DNA from: Earliella scabrosa
Taxonomy: Eukaryota; Basidiomycota; Agaricomycetes; Polyporales; Polyporaceae
Direction of reading: 5' to 3'
Assembly (NCBI GenBank): GCA_022605405.1
Contig: JABYQQ010000013.1
Coordinates: forward strand, 310,001-374,000
DNA: 64,000 nt
Both the position numbers and the translations under genes were made by a program. Shown in pieces: positions 21,964 to 32,710 of this stretch; the first letter of the stretch is position 1, and the number at the start of each line of letters is the position of its first letter. Under the pieces are notes generated by a model, which saw nothing but the letters and a program-made list of their open reading frames with translations, was not told where the DNA came from and made no database searches.

Positions 21964-22191
21964 GCGCGGTTACGATACACTGACATGGTGCTGTATGCGG
22001 TGGGGTTAGAAGCCCACCACAGCTCGTTCTATCGGCTGTGCGCGGTTACGACACACCCACCTGGCGCTGCTTGCGGTGGTGTTAGAAGTCCACCACAACT
22101 AGTTCTATCTGCTGTGCGCGATTACGATACACCCACATCGTGCTGCATGCGGTGGGGTTAGAAGCCCACCACAGCTCGTTCTATCGGCTGT
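21964..22191. repeat. Tandem repeat, three copies of 76 bp
   Basis: Copies begin at 21964, 22040 and 22116, each with GCGCGRTTACGAYACAC, and the period is exactly 76 bp. Copies 1 and 3 are nearly identical; copy 2 has several substitutions. Each contains a short inverted repeat around TTAGAAG (GGTGG ... CCACC) that could form a 5-6 bp hairpin. The unit is not a multiple of three, so it is unlikely to be coding. No target-site duplication or transposase is visible. Confidence 0.9.
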
Positions 22192-23496
22192 GCGGCGGCT
22201 TACCACTGGGTCGGCAGCAGCTTGACATTCTCACACCTAGGCGCGTGAGCTTTCTTTCTGTTCCATGGCCAAGTACTGAGCGCTGGGTACAACCGTGGAG
22301 TGTTCTCGAACCATTCTCAAAGACAGGTACGTACCGGGCATGCAAGCTCGCGCCCGTCCTGGACAGTACTAGTGGGTGTCCCAGCGGCTATGATATCCCG
22401 AAGATCGGAAAGTTTGGTCCAGATTTAACTAGATATAACCTTGTCTTTCCCTTGGCTTGTCTCTCTCATCTAGTCGGCTGGGTACGAGACTGGGATGGTG
22501 GCAATTCGAGCGTGGTTCCCTTCGTGCCCTTTGAGAGATGGATCCGGCGCTTCGAACACGCACCAAAGCCCGAAGCTGAAAGCTTGAGCTCGAAGGCCCG
22601 AGCGTATGGGGTTCAATCCCGTGGAGTATGGGGACGGCTTGAAAGGAATTAGGTACCTGTGGCGGCGTGCGTGCGGGCGTTATACGTCGAGTGGAAGGGA
22701 ATCGCCATCCTTTGTAGTCTGGCCCCGCTGTCCTTTAGAGTCCCGCGACATTGTGTCAGCATCAGCGACCTCTCCTCCGTGACCGTATCTGTAGCGCCAA
22801 CCGACATTAGTGGCGTATGGGACAGGCGGAGCTTCAGGTGAAACAACCGGATTGGCTCCTCTGGCGAGACCTAGTCTGAATTAGTAGCGTGACTCTAGGG
22901 AAGTCCTTCCTATCTGCAAGGAGCTGCGTTCTGCGACCGACTTTCTGTTGAACTTTACGCGGGGCCTCGGGACGGACGTGGCGAGAAGAGTCATCCGACT
23001 GAGTGTATATGATGGAGTGACCCCTTCAGCCTTGCTGTGGTAATATTCGCATATGGACGCTTCGAAGGTCGAGTTGGGTTGGGCGGACGTGCTGGCCATG
23101 ATCATGATGAACAAAGTGAAGAGATTCTCGAGTGTCCGAGTCCGTATTGAGCCACGTGGTTTGTCCGGTTGATGCCGAGGACTTCTTGGCCTCGAGGTTC
23201 ATTGCACTTTGACTGCACTGGCAGAGCAGACTTTGGGGATGAGTCCTCGAGGGCAAACGCTGCTTCTGAATCATCCGTGAACGGAGCGCGTGAACGACGG
23301 TAGGCTGACGTGGGCGGTCGGAGTTCGAAGTTACCACCAGCGCCACCACAAACAAATGGAAAGCGACGCACACAAGCTCAGAGCTGCTCGAGGCATAATG
23401 CATCAAGTATGTACGCGAGCCGCACATTGCGCACGGCGGCGCGCGCTGCGTGCCCTCCTTCATCGACCTCCTCCCATCTCCGCTGTACGATCTCTC
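22192..23496. other. Gene-poor region
   Basis: About 1.3 kb with several overlapping short open frames on both strands (for example 22140-22652 plus, 22881-23114 minus). None joins to others through good splice sites or carries a known motif. A relic or an unrecognised small gene cannot be excluded. Confidence 0.4.
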
Positions 23497-24958
23497 ATGG
23501 CGTCGTCTACCTCACCTAAGCCCGCAAACCAGCACATCTCCATCGACTCCGAGGGAAAGCAGGTCGTCGACCTCACGTTCGCCTCTGAGCCGCTTGGCAT
23601 GCCGGCCGCGGAAGGATACGGCTGGGCGCAGTTCGACTTTGGACAGCGCGTTGGCAAGGACAACAGGTATACTATTGCACGCAAGCTCGGCTGGGGCATG
23701 CACTCGAGTACCTGGCTTGCGCGCGACAGCTTGTTGGTGTCTGCTTCGTATGTGACAACGCAGCACTGATTCATGAATGCACTGCAGGCAAAACCGATAC
23801 ATAGCGATCAAGGCGCTCACAGGCCACATGACGTCCCTGTGGGAGAAGGGTGTCGTCTGGGAGCCCGACGCGCTTCGGCTACTGTCCCGCAAGCCGGTGT
23901 CGTCGCACTGCATCCAGCTTTTGGACGAGTTCACGCTAAACGGCCGCGGATCCGCCGGGTCGCATCTTTGTTTGGTCTTGCCCCTCTATGGTGGCGACGT
24001 CAAAGCACTTGTCAATTCCTGGGATGCACCTCTACCTCTGTCACTCGCAAAACGCATCGCTCTGCATCTTCTACGCGGGCTCGCGCATGCTCACACCCGC
24101 GGTGTCGTCCATACCGATCTGAAACATGACAACATTTTCTACGAGACACGGCTTGGTAATGCCGACGTCGAGGCATACCTTGAGCGCGACCCTTCCCGCC
24201 GCCATCCCCCAGAGGCGTCACACGACGGTATTGTCCAGGCAGCAGTGTCGCAGCCGTTGCCCGTAATGTCTGAGGATGATGCGCACCAAACGAACTTCGT
24301 GCTAGGAGACTTTGGTTGCGGTAGATGCTATTCCCCCCCAAGTTGTTGACGTCACTGACGATGTTGCATGCAGCTCAACCATCCGGCTTGCATGATCACC
24401 GCATGATCACCAGCCTACCACTCCGAGCACCAGAGGTGTACCTCGGCGCCCAATGGGATACACCAGCCGACATCTGGTCCTACGGATGTCTGGTAAGCTA
24501 TCTATCACCCATCTTCATAACCACTATTTTTGTTAATGGCAGCGCAGGTGTATGAGCTGGCGACGTCTCAGTCACTCTTCCGATACCAAACTAACGACAA
24601 GTTTGGCCTGACGGAAGTCGAGAACATGCTCTACCAGATGCAGTTGCATACTGGAGCCGACTTCGAGCCGGCGCAACTGAGCGCGTCCCCGCTTGCAGGC
24701 GAGTTCTTCGGAGCCAATTGTGCGCCTCTGCCGCTTCTTGTGCTGCTATATGTGCTCAACCTCTGTGTAGGTCAACTGCAGAAGGAGCCGACGCTATTCG
24801 AGTGGGGCCTCGAAAGCTTGATCTCGGTGCAGAAGGTCGTCCCTTCCAATGAGGTTCCTGCTCTCGCAGCCGTTATAGGCAGATGCCTGCGCCTAGACCC
24901 TGCGGATAGAGCTACAGCAGAGGAGCTCCTGGGTGACCCCTGGTTCGAGGGTGTATAG
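23497..24958 (+). CDS. SRPK-like serine/threonine protein kinase
   Basis: Protein kinase of the SR-protein kinase type. The start MASSTSPKPANQHISIDSEG is followed by the Gly-rich loop KLGWGMHSSTWLARD and the lysine of YIAIKAL. The catalytic loop is VVHTDLKHDNIF, with the HTD variant typical of SRPKs instead of HRD. The magnesium motif is GDFGC. The activation segment runs into LPLRAPEVYLGAQWDTPADI and WSYGCL. A late helix has RCLRLDPADRATAEELLGDP. Introns fall after the Gly-rich loop, after GDFGC and inside lobe two. The long split spacer between lobes seen in Sky1/SRPK1 is short here, as in many short basidiomycete SRPK-like kinases. An upstream in-frame ATG at 23290 would add 69 residues; I prefer 23497. 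Targets unknown. Confidence 0.88.
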
Positions 24959-25837
24959 AAATTCTCCACCTTCTCTCCGATGTACCACGTCATCGGATTC
25001 GTTCATGCAGGAGTTACACATACCTCAGGCCACAAGCCTTGCTTTCACGACCACTTGAACCCTCCACCATTCAGTCATTTCCGCTCGTCGCTGCACGCAC
25101 ATGCTCTGGGCTGATTCATCCAACAATCCTCGTGGCGTAGTCCCCGCTTTACTGTGTTGTTAGTACTGTGTACACTTTCGGATTCTGCAGATATATCCAA
25201 CACCATGAAATTGCGCACGTGACAGCGCCACATAACGATTTGATTCACATGCTTGACCCCACGTACTATGTAGCGATCGGTCAAGGACAGGTAGCTCGCT
25301 CCGCGGCCGCCTGCGTGGCCGGGCGCTTAGTCTGTGGTGGATGTTCGAATTCCTCGGCCCCCCACAGGTGCGTCGAAACACGTTCGATGGTCCCAAAAAC
25401 TTGCATGACTGCTTATGTAGTCTGTGAGACTGCAAGACTTGAATATTGTAGTATGTCGTCCACAAAAATGTCGAGTAGTAACATGACATTTTTGTGTTGA
25501 CCTGTCCCGATTTGGGTTCTCGCGTTGCTTTGTACTTGTTTGTTGCCTGGAGCACCCCCCCTAGCCAATGTATGCTCGCTTCGCTCGCAATCACTAGTAC
25601 TACGTTCGTCCGAGGACTACATATTAGCTATAGCCCCTGAGTTCGACTGGGCGGCCAGCCGCGCGTGTAATGGGCGCCTACGCGACAGTATAGGGCGTGA
25701 CGCAAGTGGACACGGGACGTGACAGCACGCGTCTCCAACCACCATCCGCCCTTGTTTGCTGTACGTCAGTCACGGTTCCCTCAGGCAAGGCCTACTCTCG
25801 ACCATAGCAAGAAACTAGTTCTGACACTCAGAATAGG
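24959..25837. other. Intergenic region with an inverted repeat
   Basis: About 0.88 kb between kinase and cyclin genes. It contains the perfect inverted repeat listed separately at 25461-25496. No coding frame is supported. Confidence 0.5.
25461..25496. repeat. Perfect 12 bp inverted repeat
   Basis: CACAAAAATGTC at 25461-25472 and its exact reverse complement GACATTTTTGTG at 25485-25496, with a 12 nt spacer. The arms form a hairpin or cruciform, or a dyad binding site. Confidence 0.85.
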
Positions 25838-27246
25838 ATGGGCCCCTCCACAGTTGCATTCGGGTCATCCTCGCAGTGGCTCTTCCCTGTTTCCGCGCTC
25901 CATAAGACACCAAGTAGAGTGACCTCGGATATTCCTCTCGACAAAGAGCTCTATGATCGGAGTAGAGGGGTCGAGTTCCTTTACCGTCTCGGGGTGTCCC
26001 TTGGGCTGTAAGTAGTCCTTGATGTACGTGGGAATGTGCCGCTAAGAATATCGATGATAGGCCTTCTTCTGCCATGTACACTGCCGCGACATGGTTTCAT
26101 CGATTCTACATGCGCTACTCCATGGAGGACTACCATCGACAGGTCAGGAGAGGGCTGCACCGAGTGTTTATGTTGAGCTGATCTTGCACCCAGGATGTCG
26201 CCGCGTCGTGCATATTCTTAGCGACGAAGACCGAGGAGTGCGGACGCAAGCTTCGGGACGTGGCGAAAGTGGTTTGCTCCAAGATTTCCAAGATAGACAT
26301 CGCTCAAATTCCAGACGATAGCAAGGTAAAGGCGTTAAACCCTCCAACCTGTGGCGCTGAACGTGTCCTAGGACGTAGAGGAGTGTCAGACGAGCATACT
26401 GCTTACGGAAGAGGTTCTGCTGGAAGGCCTGTGCTTCGACTTCGTCGTGGACAGTCCTCATGCAGAGCTCGTTGACATCTACGATGCACGTTCCTCAAAC
26501 AATCTGCAGGTCGAAGAACTTGCTTGGTCCATCGCTAACGACTCGTATGTGCGATTATCGATGCTGCGGGCTTATCTGACGCGTACCCTCCCAGCTATCG
26601 AACCCCCCTCTGCATTCTCTACCATCCCAGAGTCATCGCGGCTGCCTGTTACGTGCTGGCCGAGCACGTCATCGAGGGGCCGCAATCATCACCACTGGAT
26701 GCACGGATCGCATCGCCGGCTCCGTCCGCGTCGTTGCCTACGCCGCCGTCGCATAAGGCCCAGCCGAACGGCGCTCCGCGATATGCCGTCGACTTCTTTG
26801 GCTTCAATGAAACCGAGCTGGCAAACGTCGCGGGTATGTCGTCTTGTAGGACCAACAAGCCGTAACGCATGACTAATTGGAGGGGTCCCTCCAGACGCAA
26901 TCAGCATACTGATCGAGTACTATGGTGCTCAAGAGCTCCAAGGTTCTGGTGAATTCCTCACGTCCGTGGCATCAGTACGTACCGTCCGTGGCCGCGAGGA
27001 TGGCTTCCCTCTGACATCATCGCTGTCAATTAGATCCCAACACCGTTGCGCGCTTCGCACCGAGAAAAGCTCTACAAGCCCTTCTCTACCTTCGCGCCGG
27101 GGGCCGCACAGCCTGCGAACAGCTCGACACCGGAGCACGCTATCAGCCAAGGCGCGACACCCACCCAGCCCGGAGGCAGCGTTCCGGGAAATTTCAACTC
27201 AGGCGTGTGGAAGCCTGTGACAGAGGGTGCGCCGGTCGGACAGTGA
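25838..27246 (+). CDS. Cyclin of the CTD kinase type (cyclin K / Ctk2-like)
   Basis: Cyclin partner for a transcription-elongation CDK (Ctk1/Cdk12 or Cdk9 class), which phosphorylates the RNA polymerase II C-terminal domain. The start MGPSTVAFGSSSQWLFPVSA is followed by DRSRGVEFLYRLGVSLGL. After an intron come MYTAATWFHRFYMRYSMEDY and DVAASCIFLATKTEECGRKL, the cyclin box with the usual ATKxEE motif. Then LLTEEVLLEGLCFDFVVDSP, VIAAACYVLAEHVIEGPQSS and a second cyclin fold near AISILIEYYGAQELQGSGEF. The C-terminus is Pro/Gly/Ser-rich, ending GAPVGQ. At least seven exons. Cyclin T, K and Ctk2 cannot be separated with certainty. Its neighbour is an SRPK-like kinase, also an RNA-processing class protein, probably by chance. 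Confidence 0.87.
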
Positions 27247-27591
27247 ACCGCTCGCGTCGCGCCCGTTGCGGTCTGATAGTTTGAACCAAAGCGTCGGCGC
27301 TGTCAGACTGGGACTGGGAGCTGTCGCTGGCCCCGGTCTCGTATCGGGATCCGAACGGCAGCGGTGTATTGCAAGCCTGGCAGAAGTTCTCGAAGAAGCT
27401 TTCCTATCGCTCGTCGCATGTGTCCTGCTCGCCTTTGCTATCGCGCACAAGTTGTATCATCTACGGATAATGTACAGTAACCTCGATCGTACATGAACTA
27501 GCCGAGGGCGCAAGGCCCGCGCGAGGGAGGGTGGTAGGGGCTCAGCGCGTTGGTGAGTAGGAGCGTCCACACCCGGCCCGGGGAGAGAAGA

Positions 27592-28886
27592 TCACAGTTC
27601 TATCGTCTCCTTGTGTTTGAACTTCCGACCAGCGCGCTCGGCCGCGCGGTAGCAGAAGTGGTTCCCGTAAAGCTCGAACTCTATGTGCGGCAGGTCGAGG
27701 ATCGTCTTTATGCTTCCGGTAGAGGACGACGCCGGTGGTAGGGCGGGAGTGGCATAGAGCGGGACGGCGAACACGAAGACACTGTTGGGTTTCGGGAGCA
27801 CTGCAGGGTGTTAGTCAACGTTGACACATAGTGGATGTGACAACGGCGAACTTTTCAGGTCATCTTTTCTGGTGATCACCTTGAACGCGTTCTCGGTCTC
27901 GTGTATAACTATGCCCGAGAGTCCGACCAGGCATGGGTTCTTGCTCTGTCGCACTATCGGGAGGCGTCAGCTATTTTCGGGTGAGCACGGGTCCGCAGCG
28001 CTCATAGCGTCGATGTGCGAGTTCATTATAACGGGTATGATCAGGCTAAACATCAGGGCGATACTGTCCGCACTGACGCAGCTCCCCACCTAGTGCACCA
28101 CACGATGGAACGTGGATCCTCCGAGGACGTCTCGGGGTCGATAGGATGTACGAAGTAAACCGTTCCATATGAGTTGGCTACGGATAGCGGTGTCCGTATC
28201 TGTCGGTGGCTCCCAAGAGAGGGAACTCATAGTACTAAGTAGGATTGTATACGCACCTGTCACGATAGAACCATGAAAATCCGCCTTAATGAGCTTCGCA
28301 TGCATGCCAGCCGCACCCGGCATGGCTGACGCGGGGTCTGCGCTGGGTGTGGCGGGTTGCGGCAACAGGGACAGAAGCTCTGACATGTACCCTAGCCACA
28401 GGGAGTGTAGGGGGAGAAACAGGTCGTATCTTGTGATTCCATGGTCAGTGAGCACACGAGACGCCGGAGTTCGAAATGTCCGCACTTTGTCTCCTCTTTC
28501 CGCAACTTCCACACTCCTCGCATCCTGCTCTCCTTCCTGCTAATGGTACCTGCAACCTTGCGTGCACGCTCTGATGCACGCCTGGCTCGTTTCTCTTCCC
28601 GCTCTTTCTTGGCCCTGCTTTCACGAACAGGGTTCTCGAGGAGGATCTGGCGACCTTGGACACGGCTCGCATACGCCTGCGCAGGATCGGAGGACCTGGT
28701 GACACTGCGTTTGACGTAACTGGGGATGAACGGAGTCGTGGTATCGAGTTTGAGACGTTCATTCTGGCTCTGCGGTGAGCGATAACCAGGGGACGGAGAG
28801 CGGCATGGACATACATTGATGAGCGGCAATGAGGCGTAGACGTCCCTGTGGCCAGTGTCTGCTGCGCGGTAATACATAAACGCCAT
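27592..28886 (-). CDS. POP4: Ribonuclease P/MRP protein subunit Pop4 (Rpp29)
   Basis: Protein subunit shared by nuclear RNase P (tRNA 5' maturation) and RNase MRP (rRNA processing). Exon one is MAFMYYRAADTGHRDVYASL. Exon two is strongly basic (RAKKEREEKRARRASERARK). The conserved Sm-like core is assembled from three exons: LHSLWLGYMSELLSLLP with HAKLIKADFHGSIVT, then SKNPCLVGLSGIVIHETENA with FKVITRKDDLK, then VLPKPNSVFVF and ELYGNHFCYRAAERAGRKFK, ending HKETIEL. These blocks match archaeal and eukaryotic Rpp29. Stop at 27592. Convergent with the cyclin gene across 345 bp. Confidence 0.94.
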
Positions 28887-31035
28887 CGTGCGCCGCCGGA
28901 GACAATACGCGGGGTTGGGACTGGTTGGGAGAGCGAGCGCGAGGGCCAGAAACGGAGGAGGAGATCAGGGTGAGAGGAGAGGACGAGGAGAGGATCTCAG
29001 CGCGTTCGCGCTCGGCGGTTCACGTGCGGAGCAGCGGAGAACACAAACTTGCTCTTCCTTCTTGGGCAACCGCCTCGGAACCTTGCTCCAACAAATCGGC
29101 CTCGCTCGCGCAACGTTCCCCGTTCTGTGCCCCATTCTCCCAATCTTCTCCAGCAAGTGTGTCCTTCGTTCCTACAATCGTTAGATGCTCATGTACCTTT
29201 GTGCGAGGACGTGCTGCGGATGCGCGGCCTAGCACTTCTTACTAGCAGGTGGGAACCAGCCGACATCATCTATGCAGCGGCTCGAAAAATCCGTTTCTGC
29301 ATAGGGAATGTCTGTGCCGAGTTTGCGAATCGAAGTGCTTGTCTAGTTCACAACGCTCACCGCTTACCGGTCTGTTTCGACCCCGCAATCGATAAGTCGC
29401 CATGCAAATGCACATGCGCCCAAGCCCGTCCGAAGTATTGCAGTCTCCGTGGCCGATGAAGATCCTTTCATTCTTGGGCTCCGGGGCAACTCTCCTGATG
29501 CCTACGCATTGTCCAATTGCTCGGATGCATTTCAGCGACTCGTCGGTGAGCTTTCTGGCCCGCTCTAGAAGAAAACCATGTTGTGCTCAACGCGCTTCGA
29601 TTGTGCGCTCATAGGGTATGCGACGAGCACGCATCAGGACCGCCAGGGGGACAGGATTTAATGCTTTCCATTTATGACGGCCCTACTCGATCCGGCTCGT
29701 GATATTGCACACGACTATGATCTGATGACTGGGGCATGCTCCATCCGCCCAAACTTCCATTGATAATACCGCCCTTCGTACGCGCACAGGTCCGTCTTCC
29801 GTGCTCGCCCGCGTTATCTTGCCAGTCATCTGACTCGCTGGCGGACTCTTTCCAGGCGCTTGGAGATGTGTCCACGCCAGCTCGTGGCCGGCCCTGTCAG
29901 ATCGCCTTGAGCTTCGCGGATGACGGGATGACCTCCTATTCCTGCTGACCTGTCCGTGCGGACGGTGGGAGCTCCCGGGCAATACGGCGATAAGGCAAGA
30001 AGCAGGCTTGCCGTCGACACCTCGGGAATTCGACAGCGCGCAGCCGCTCCCACATTTCCGACTCGCCCTCGGGAGTCTGCCTATCAGCCGCCACACCGCT
30101 GCTTTCTCTGCGCAACCACCCAGCGGCTGCCGTGCGCTGCTGTCAGAGATAGTTTCTCCCAGGACGACGAACCGCGCTCGTCAGGGGTGACGTCTATATC
30201 CAGCGCAAGCGGGCGACGAGTGCCGTGCAAAAACGTGCTTCTTTCGCCATGCCTTGGGAGGCGTTGACACACGTGTTTCGGATGCGAGTACCGTCTCTGT
30301 GAGCATCCAAATTTTCTCCCGCCGGTGCTGCCCACGTTATCTGACCGCTAACCGCCCTCCCCGCCCGCGCAGTCCATCCTCCTGAGCGTAGCGGACGCAG
30401 TGGCTGTAACAAACTACCGAAGTCTCGCAACTAGAGCGGGCGCGCAGAGCACAGGTCGGTCCCCGCGCATCAGCTTCCTGCACGCTCGACCAGATCGCCT
30501 GGGGCCTGTCTGTTCGAGCTTGCGGCCCTTCGGACCATGTTCCACGCCTCAGGCAGCCCGAGAGCCGGATCTTTTGACACGGAGAGCTAATTATCTCTAC
30601 CTGAACAGGCATGACAGACGGTGCACAGCGGTAGTAGCTGCATGGTCCGTGCCAGCTCCGTGCAGAAGACGTTTGAGAGCAGCGTGCATCGTGGTGCTCG
30701 CTTTGTGGCGGATCTCCTCCCACCGAGCTTCTGACGGTTTCGTCGCTCGGAGCGCGTCATCGACGTAATCAAGAACAGATCAACACAACTCGATTTCCTA
30801 TCCTAGCACAGTATCATAGCGGCGGGTACTATAGAGCGGGGGAGTAGCAGCAGTACAGTAACGTAATGTACGTAGCAGATAACATGGCGAGGCTATGGAG
30901 AATACGGGATACAGAATACGAGGCGGAATAGGAGAATATGACAATACGAGCATATGCGAATAGAGAACGGGAGAATATGATGGAGAGAGCGCACGAGGAT
31001 ATAGTACAGTGTATGCTGGTGATCACATCTAAGCT
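28887..31035. other. Gene-poor region
   Basis: About 2.1 kb without a gene I can support. Minus-strand stretches near 30600-30770 read like helical protein (VLDYVDDALRATKPSEARWE), and 30460-30590 reads DPALGLPEAWNMVRRAASSN. Joining them needs a 30 nt intron or a frame change, so they could be a decayed gene. At 30896-30985 the sequence is a degenerate GAATA-rich purine stretch. Confidence 0.4.
30896..30985. repeat. Degenerate GAATA-rich purine repeat
   Basis: The motif GAATA (often GAGAATA or GAATACG) recurs about seven times within 90 bp, spaced roughly 9-20 bp apart. This is low-complexity sequence, probably an eroded minisatellite. It lies just 3' of the second cysteine-rich gene. Confidence 0.55.
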
Positions 31036-31596
31036 CTAGGAACGGCCAAGCTGGACGCAAACGGGACAGAAGGCATCGATGACGGGGTCTGTCATATGTT
31101 CAGCAGCTGATCATGTCGTGCAAGAGCCGCGGAAGCAGACAGACGTACTATACTGTTCAGGGAACTGGCGGCTGATAAGGCGAAACGAGCGAGCGGAGAC
31201 ATCAGTGAGGCCACAACAGGATAGGGAAGGAGGCAGACTCACTACTGCCAGCAAGTCTCCGTGCATCGGGGTGGGACGCAGTTCCTGGGATGCGACGTGC
31301 TGAACTTGCAGTAGCGATCGTCGCATTGAATCTAAGCGCCAACGTGACGAAACTCAATTGAGATCTACAGGCAACTAGGCAGCGAGAACGCGAACCATCT
31401 CATCGGGCTGGAGATACGTCGTTAGGAACGAGAATGACGGGGGAAGACGGAGGAAAGAGGGAATGACGAACCTGGTCGACGTAATGCCCGCAGCGCTTGT
31501 AGTTATTGCGGACACTGTGGCAGGCGACGAACGTCAGGGACTTGGGGGCGTCGACACGGCAGAGAGAGGCGCCACGAACCGACGCCAGTGACACAT
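31036..31596 (-). CDS. Small cysteine/histidine-rich protein, MCH family member B
   Basis: Five-exon gene for about 74 residues. It starts MCHWRR, and the first intron has a GTTCGT donor. Then VRNNYKRCGHYVDQ, a second intron also with GTTCGT, IQCDDRYCKFSTSHPRNC, VPPRCTETCWQY, a GTGAGT intron, RQFPEQY, a GTACGT intron, and NPVIDAFCPVCVQLGRS, stop at 31036. Every junction keeps the frame. Ten cysteines with conserved His suggest a zinc-binding or disulfide mini-fold. The motif order matches member A at 16348-16770 on the other strand. A TATA box lies about 90 bp upstream. The ATG at 31711 in another exon frame is rejected because the spliced MCH start matches member A. Function unknown. Confidence 0.75.
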
Positions 31597-31686
31597 CTCT
31601 GCGTGTAGGAGATGGGGGAGGGTATGCACAGTGGAGAGGGAGGGAGCCTGGTTGTGAGCCTGCGGAGAGGAGAGGAGTGGTCGCCA

Positions 31687-31695
31687 CTTTATATG
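31687..31695 (-). promoter_or_regulatory. TATA box
   Basis: CATATAAAG on the minus strand, 91-99 bp upstream of the ATG at 31596. It supports that start over the upstream ATG at 31711, which precedes the TATA element. Confidence 0.6.
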
Positions 31696-32710
31696 AGGCA
31701 GCAACAGTCATCTCAGAGATCCGGCGTGGTTTGCAGCAGGTTGTGGCCGCGAGATACTGCCAAAGGAGACGTTCGCGATAACATCAGCGTTTCGGCCCGT
31801 CCCGCTAGATTGCGCAATGCCTTTTTTGCTCGGACATATCAAGATGAGGCGGTCGGAATCGAGGAAACATGAGGACGAGCCCGGGGGAGCGTCACTGGAG
31901 ACGCGCGACAAAGCAAGGCGAGGAAAGATCGGTGTCTGTTGCCTTCGAGGCGGAAAAGATGGAGGCCAAGTCGGGAAGAGCTTTTGCCCGTGGCACGCTA
32001 AAGCTAAAACGTTAAACAGACACAGAACTGCGACACATTTGGGCGGAGAAATGGGCAAGATTGGTCTCGGCCGCGGCGCCGATGCAGCGATAGACGGACC
32101 AGTTAGTGCACGGCACCTGGCGACCACGACAGGAACTGCTACTCACCTCCTGGATGTCCCGATCATGCCTTTTTGGGACCGACAACAATCAGCAGATCTA
32201 TGTGCGAAGGAGCAGCCCATCATACTCCGACCAGACGACCAGATGTTGCAGAGGCAGATCGTCAGGAGAGACTGCATGAGTACGTCAACCTGATTCGCCG
32301 TGGAGCTTAGGCAGCTCGACACAGGTACGCCGCGCTGGTGCTTGAGGGTGAGGCCATCACGATGAAGATCGATACGGCGGCCCAAGTGCAAGTGCGAGCC
32401 GCGCACATTCCCTGAAGTTCAAGGACGTCGACATGCAACAGCACCCCGACGTCTTGTCGCAGCGAGGGCGCTGGTGCGTGTGAGGCAGACGGACACGGTC
32501 TACGACGAGGGGAACAGGAACAGGGGACGGTGGCGGACGTTGCTAAGTACATGCTCGAGGCCGCCCAGGGCAAGCACTGGCAGACGGCGGCAGCGATCGC
32601 ACACGTGGCCGGAGAAATGCTAGCCTGCAGTCGATATCCCATGATTGCGTTCTCGAAGGTTATCGCAAACTTTATCGTGTCGCGAATCTCGTCCCAACAT
32701 CGGAAGTACA
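31696..32710. other. Intergenic region upstream of the cysteine-rich gene
   Basis: About 1 kb between the TATA box and the 3' end of eIF2B alpha. Long open frames exist on both strands (plus 31817-32293 and 32530-32931; minus 32307-32846). They overlap each other or the eIF2B gene and need frame changes or in-frame stops to join. I see no supported gene. Confidence 0.45.

Noticed and set aside
22609..22625. tRNA gene suggested by a GGTTCAATCCC B-box-like sequence
   Set aside because: The T-stem mismatches when the loop is placed correctly, and no A-box or acceptor stem fits upstream.
31597..31711. Upstream ATG at 31711 as the start of the cysteine-rich gene
   Set aside because: It lies before the TATA box and gives a long low-quality N-terminus, while the spliced MCH start matches the paralogue.
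32236..32500. Plus-strand protein-like pieces (for example EGEAITMKIDTAAQVQV)
   Set aside because: Joining them needs passage through in-frame stops and frame changes without good splice sites.
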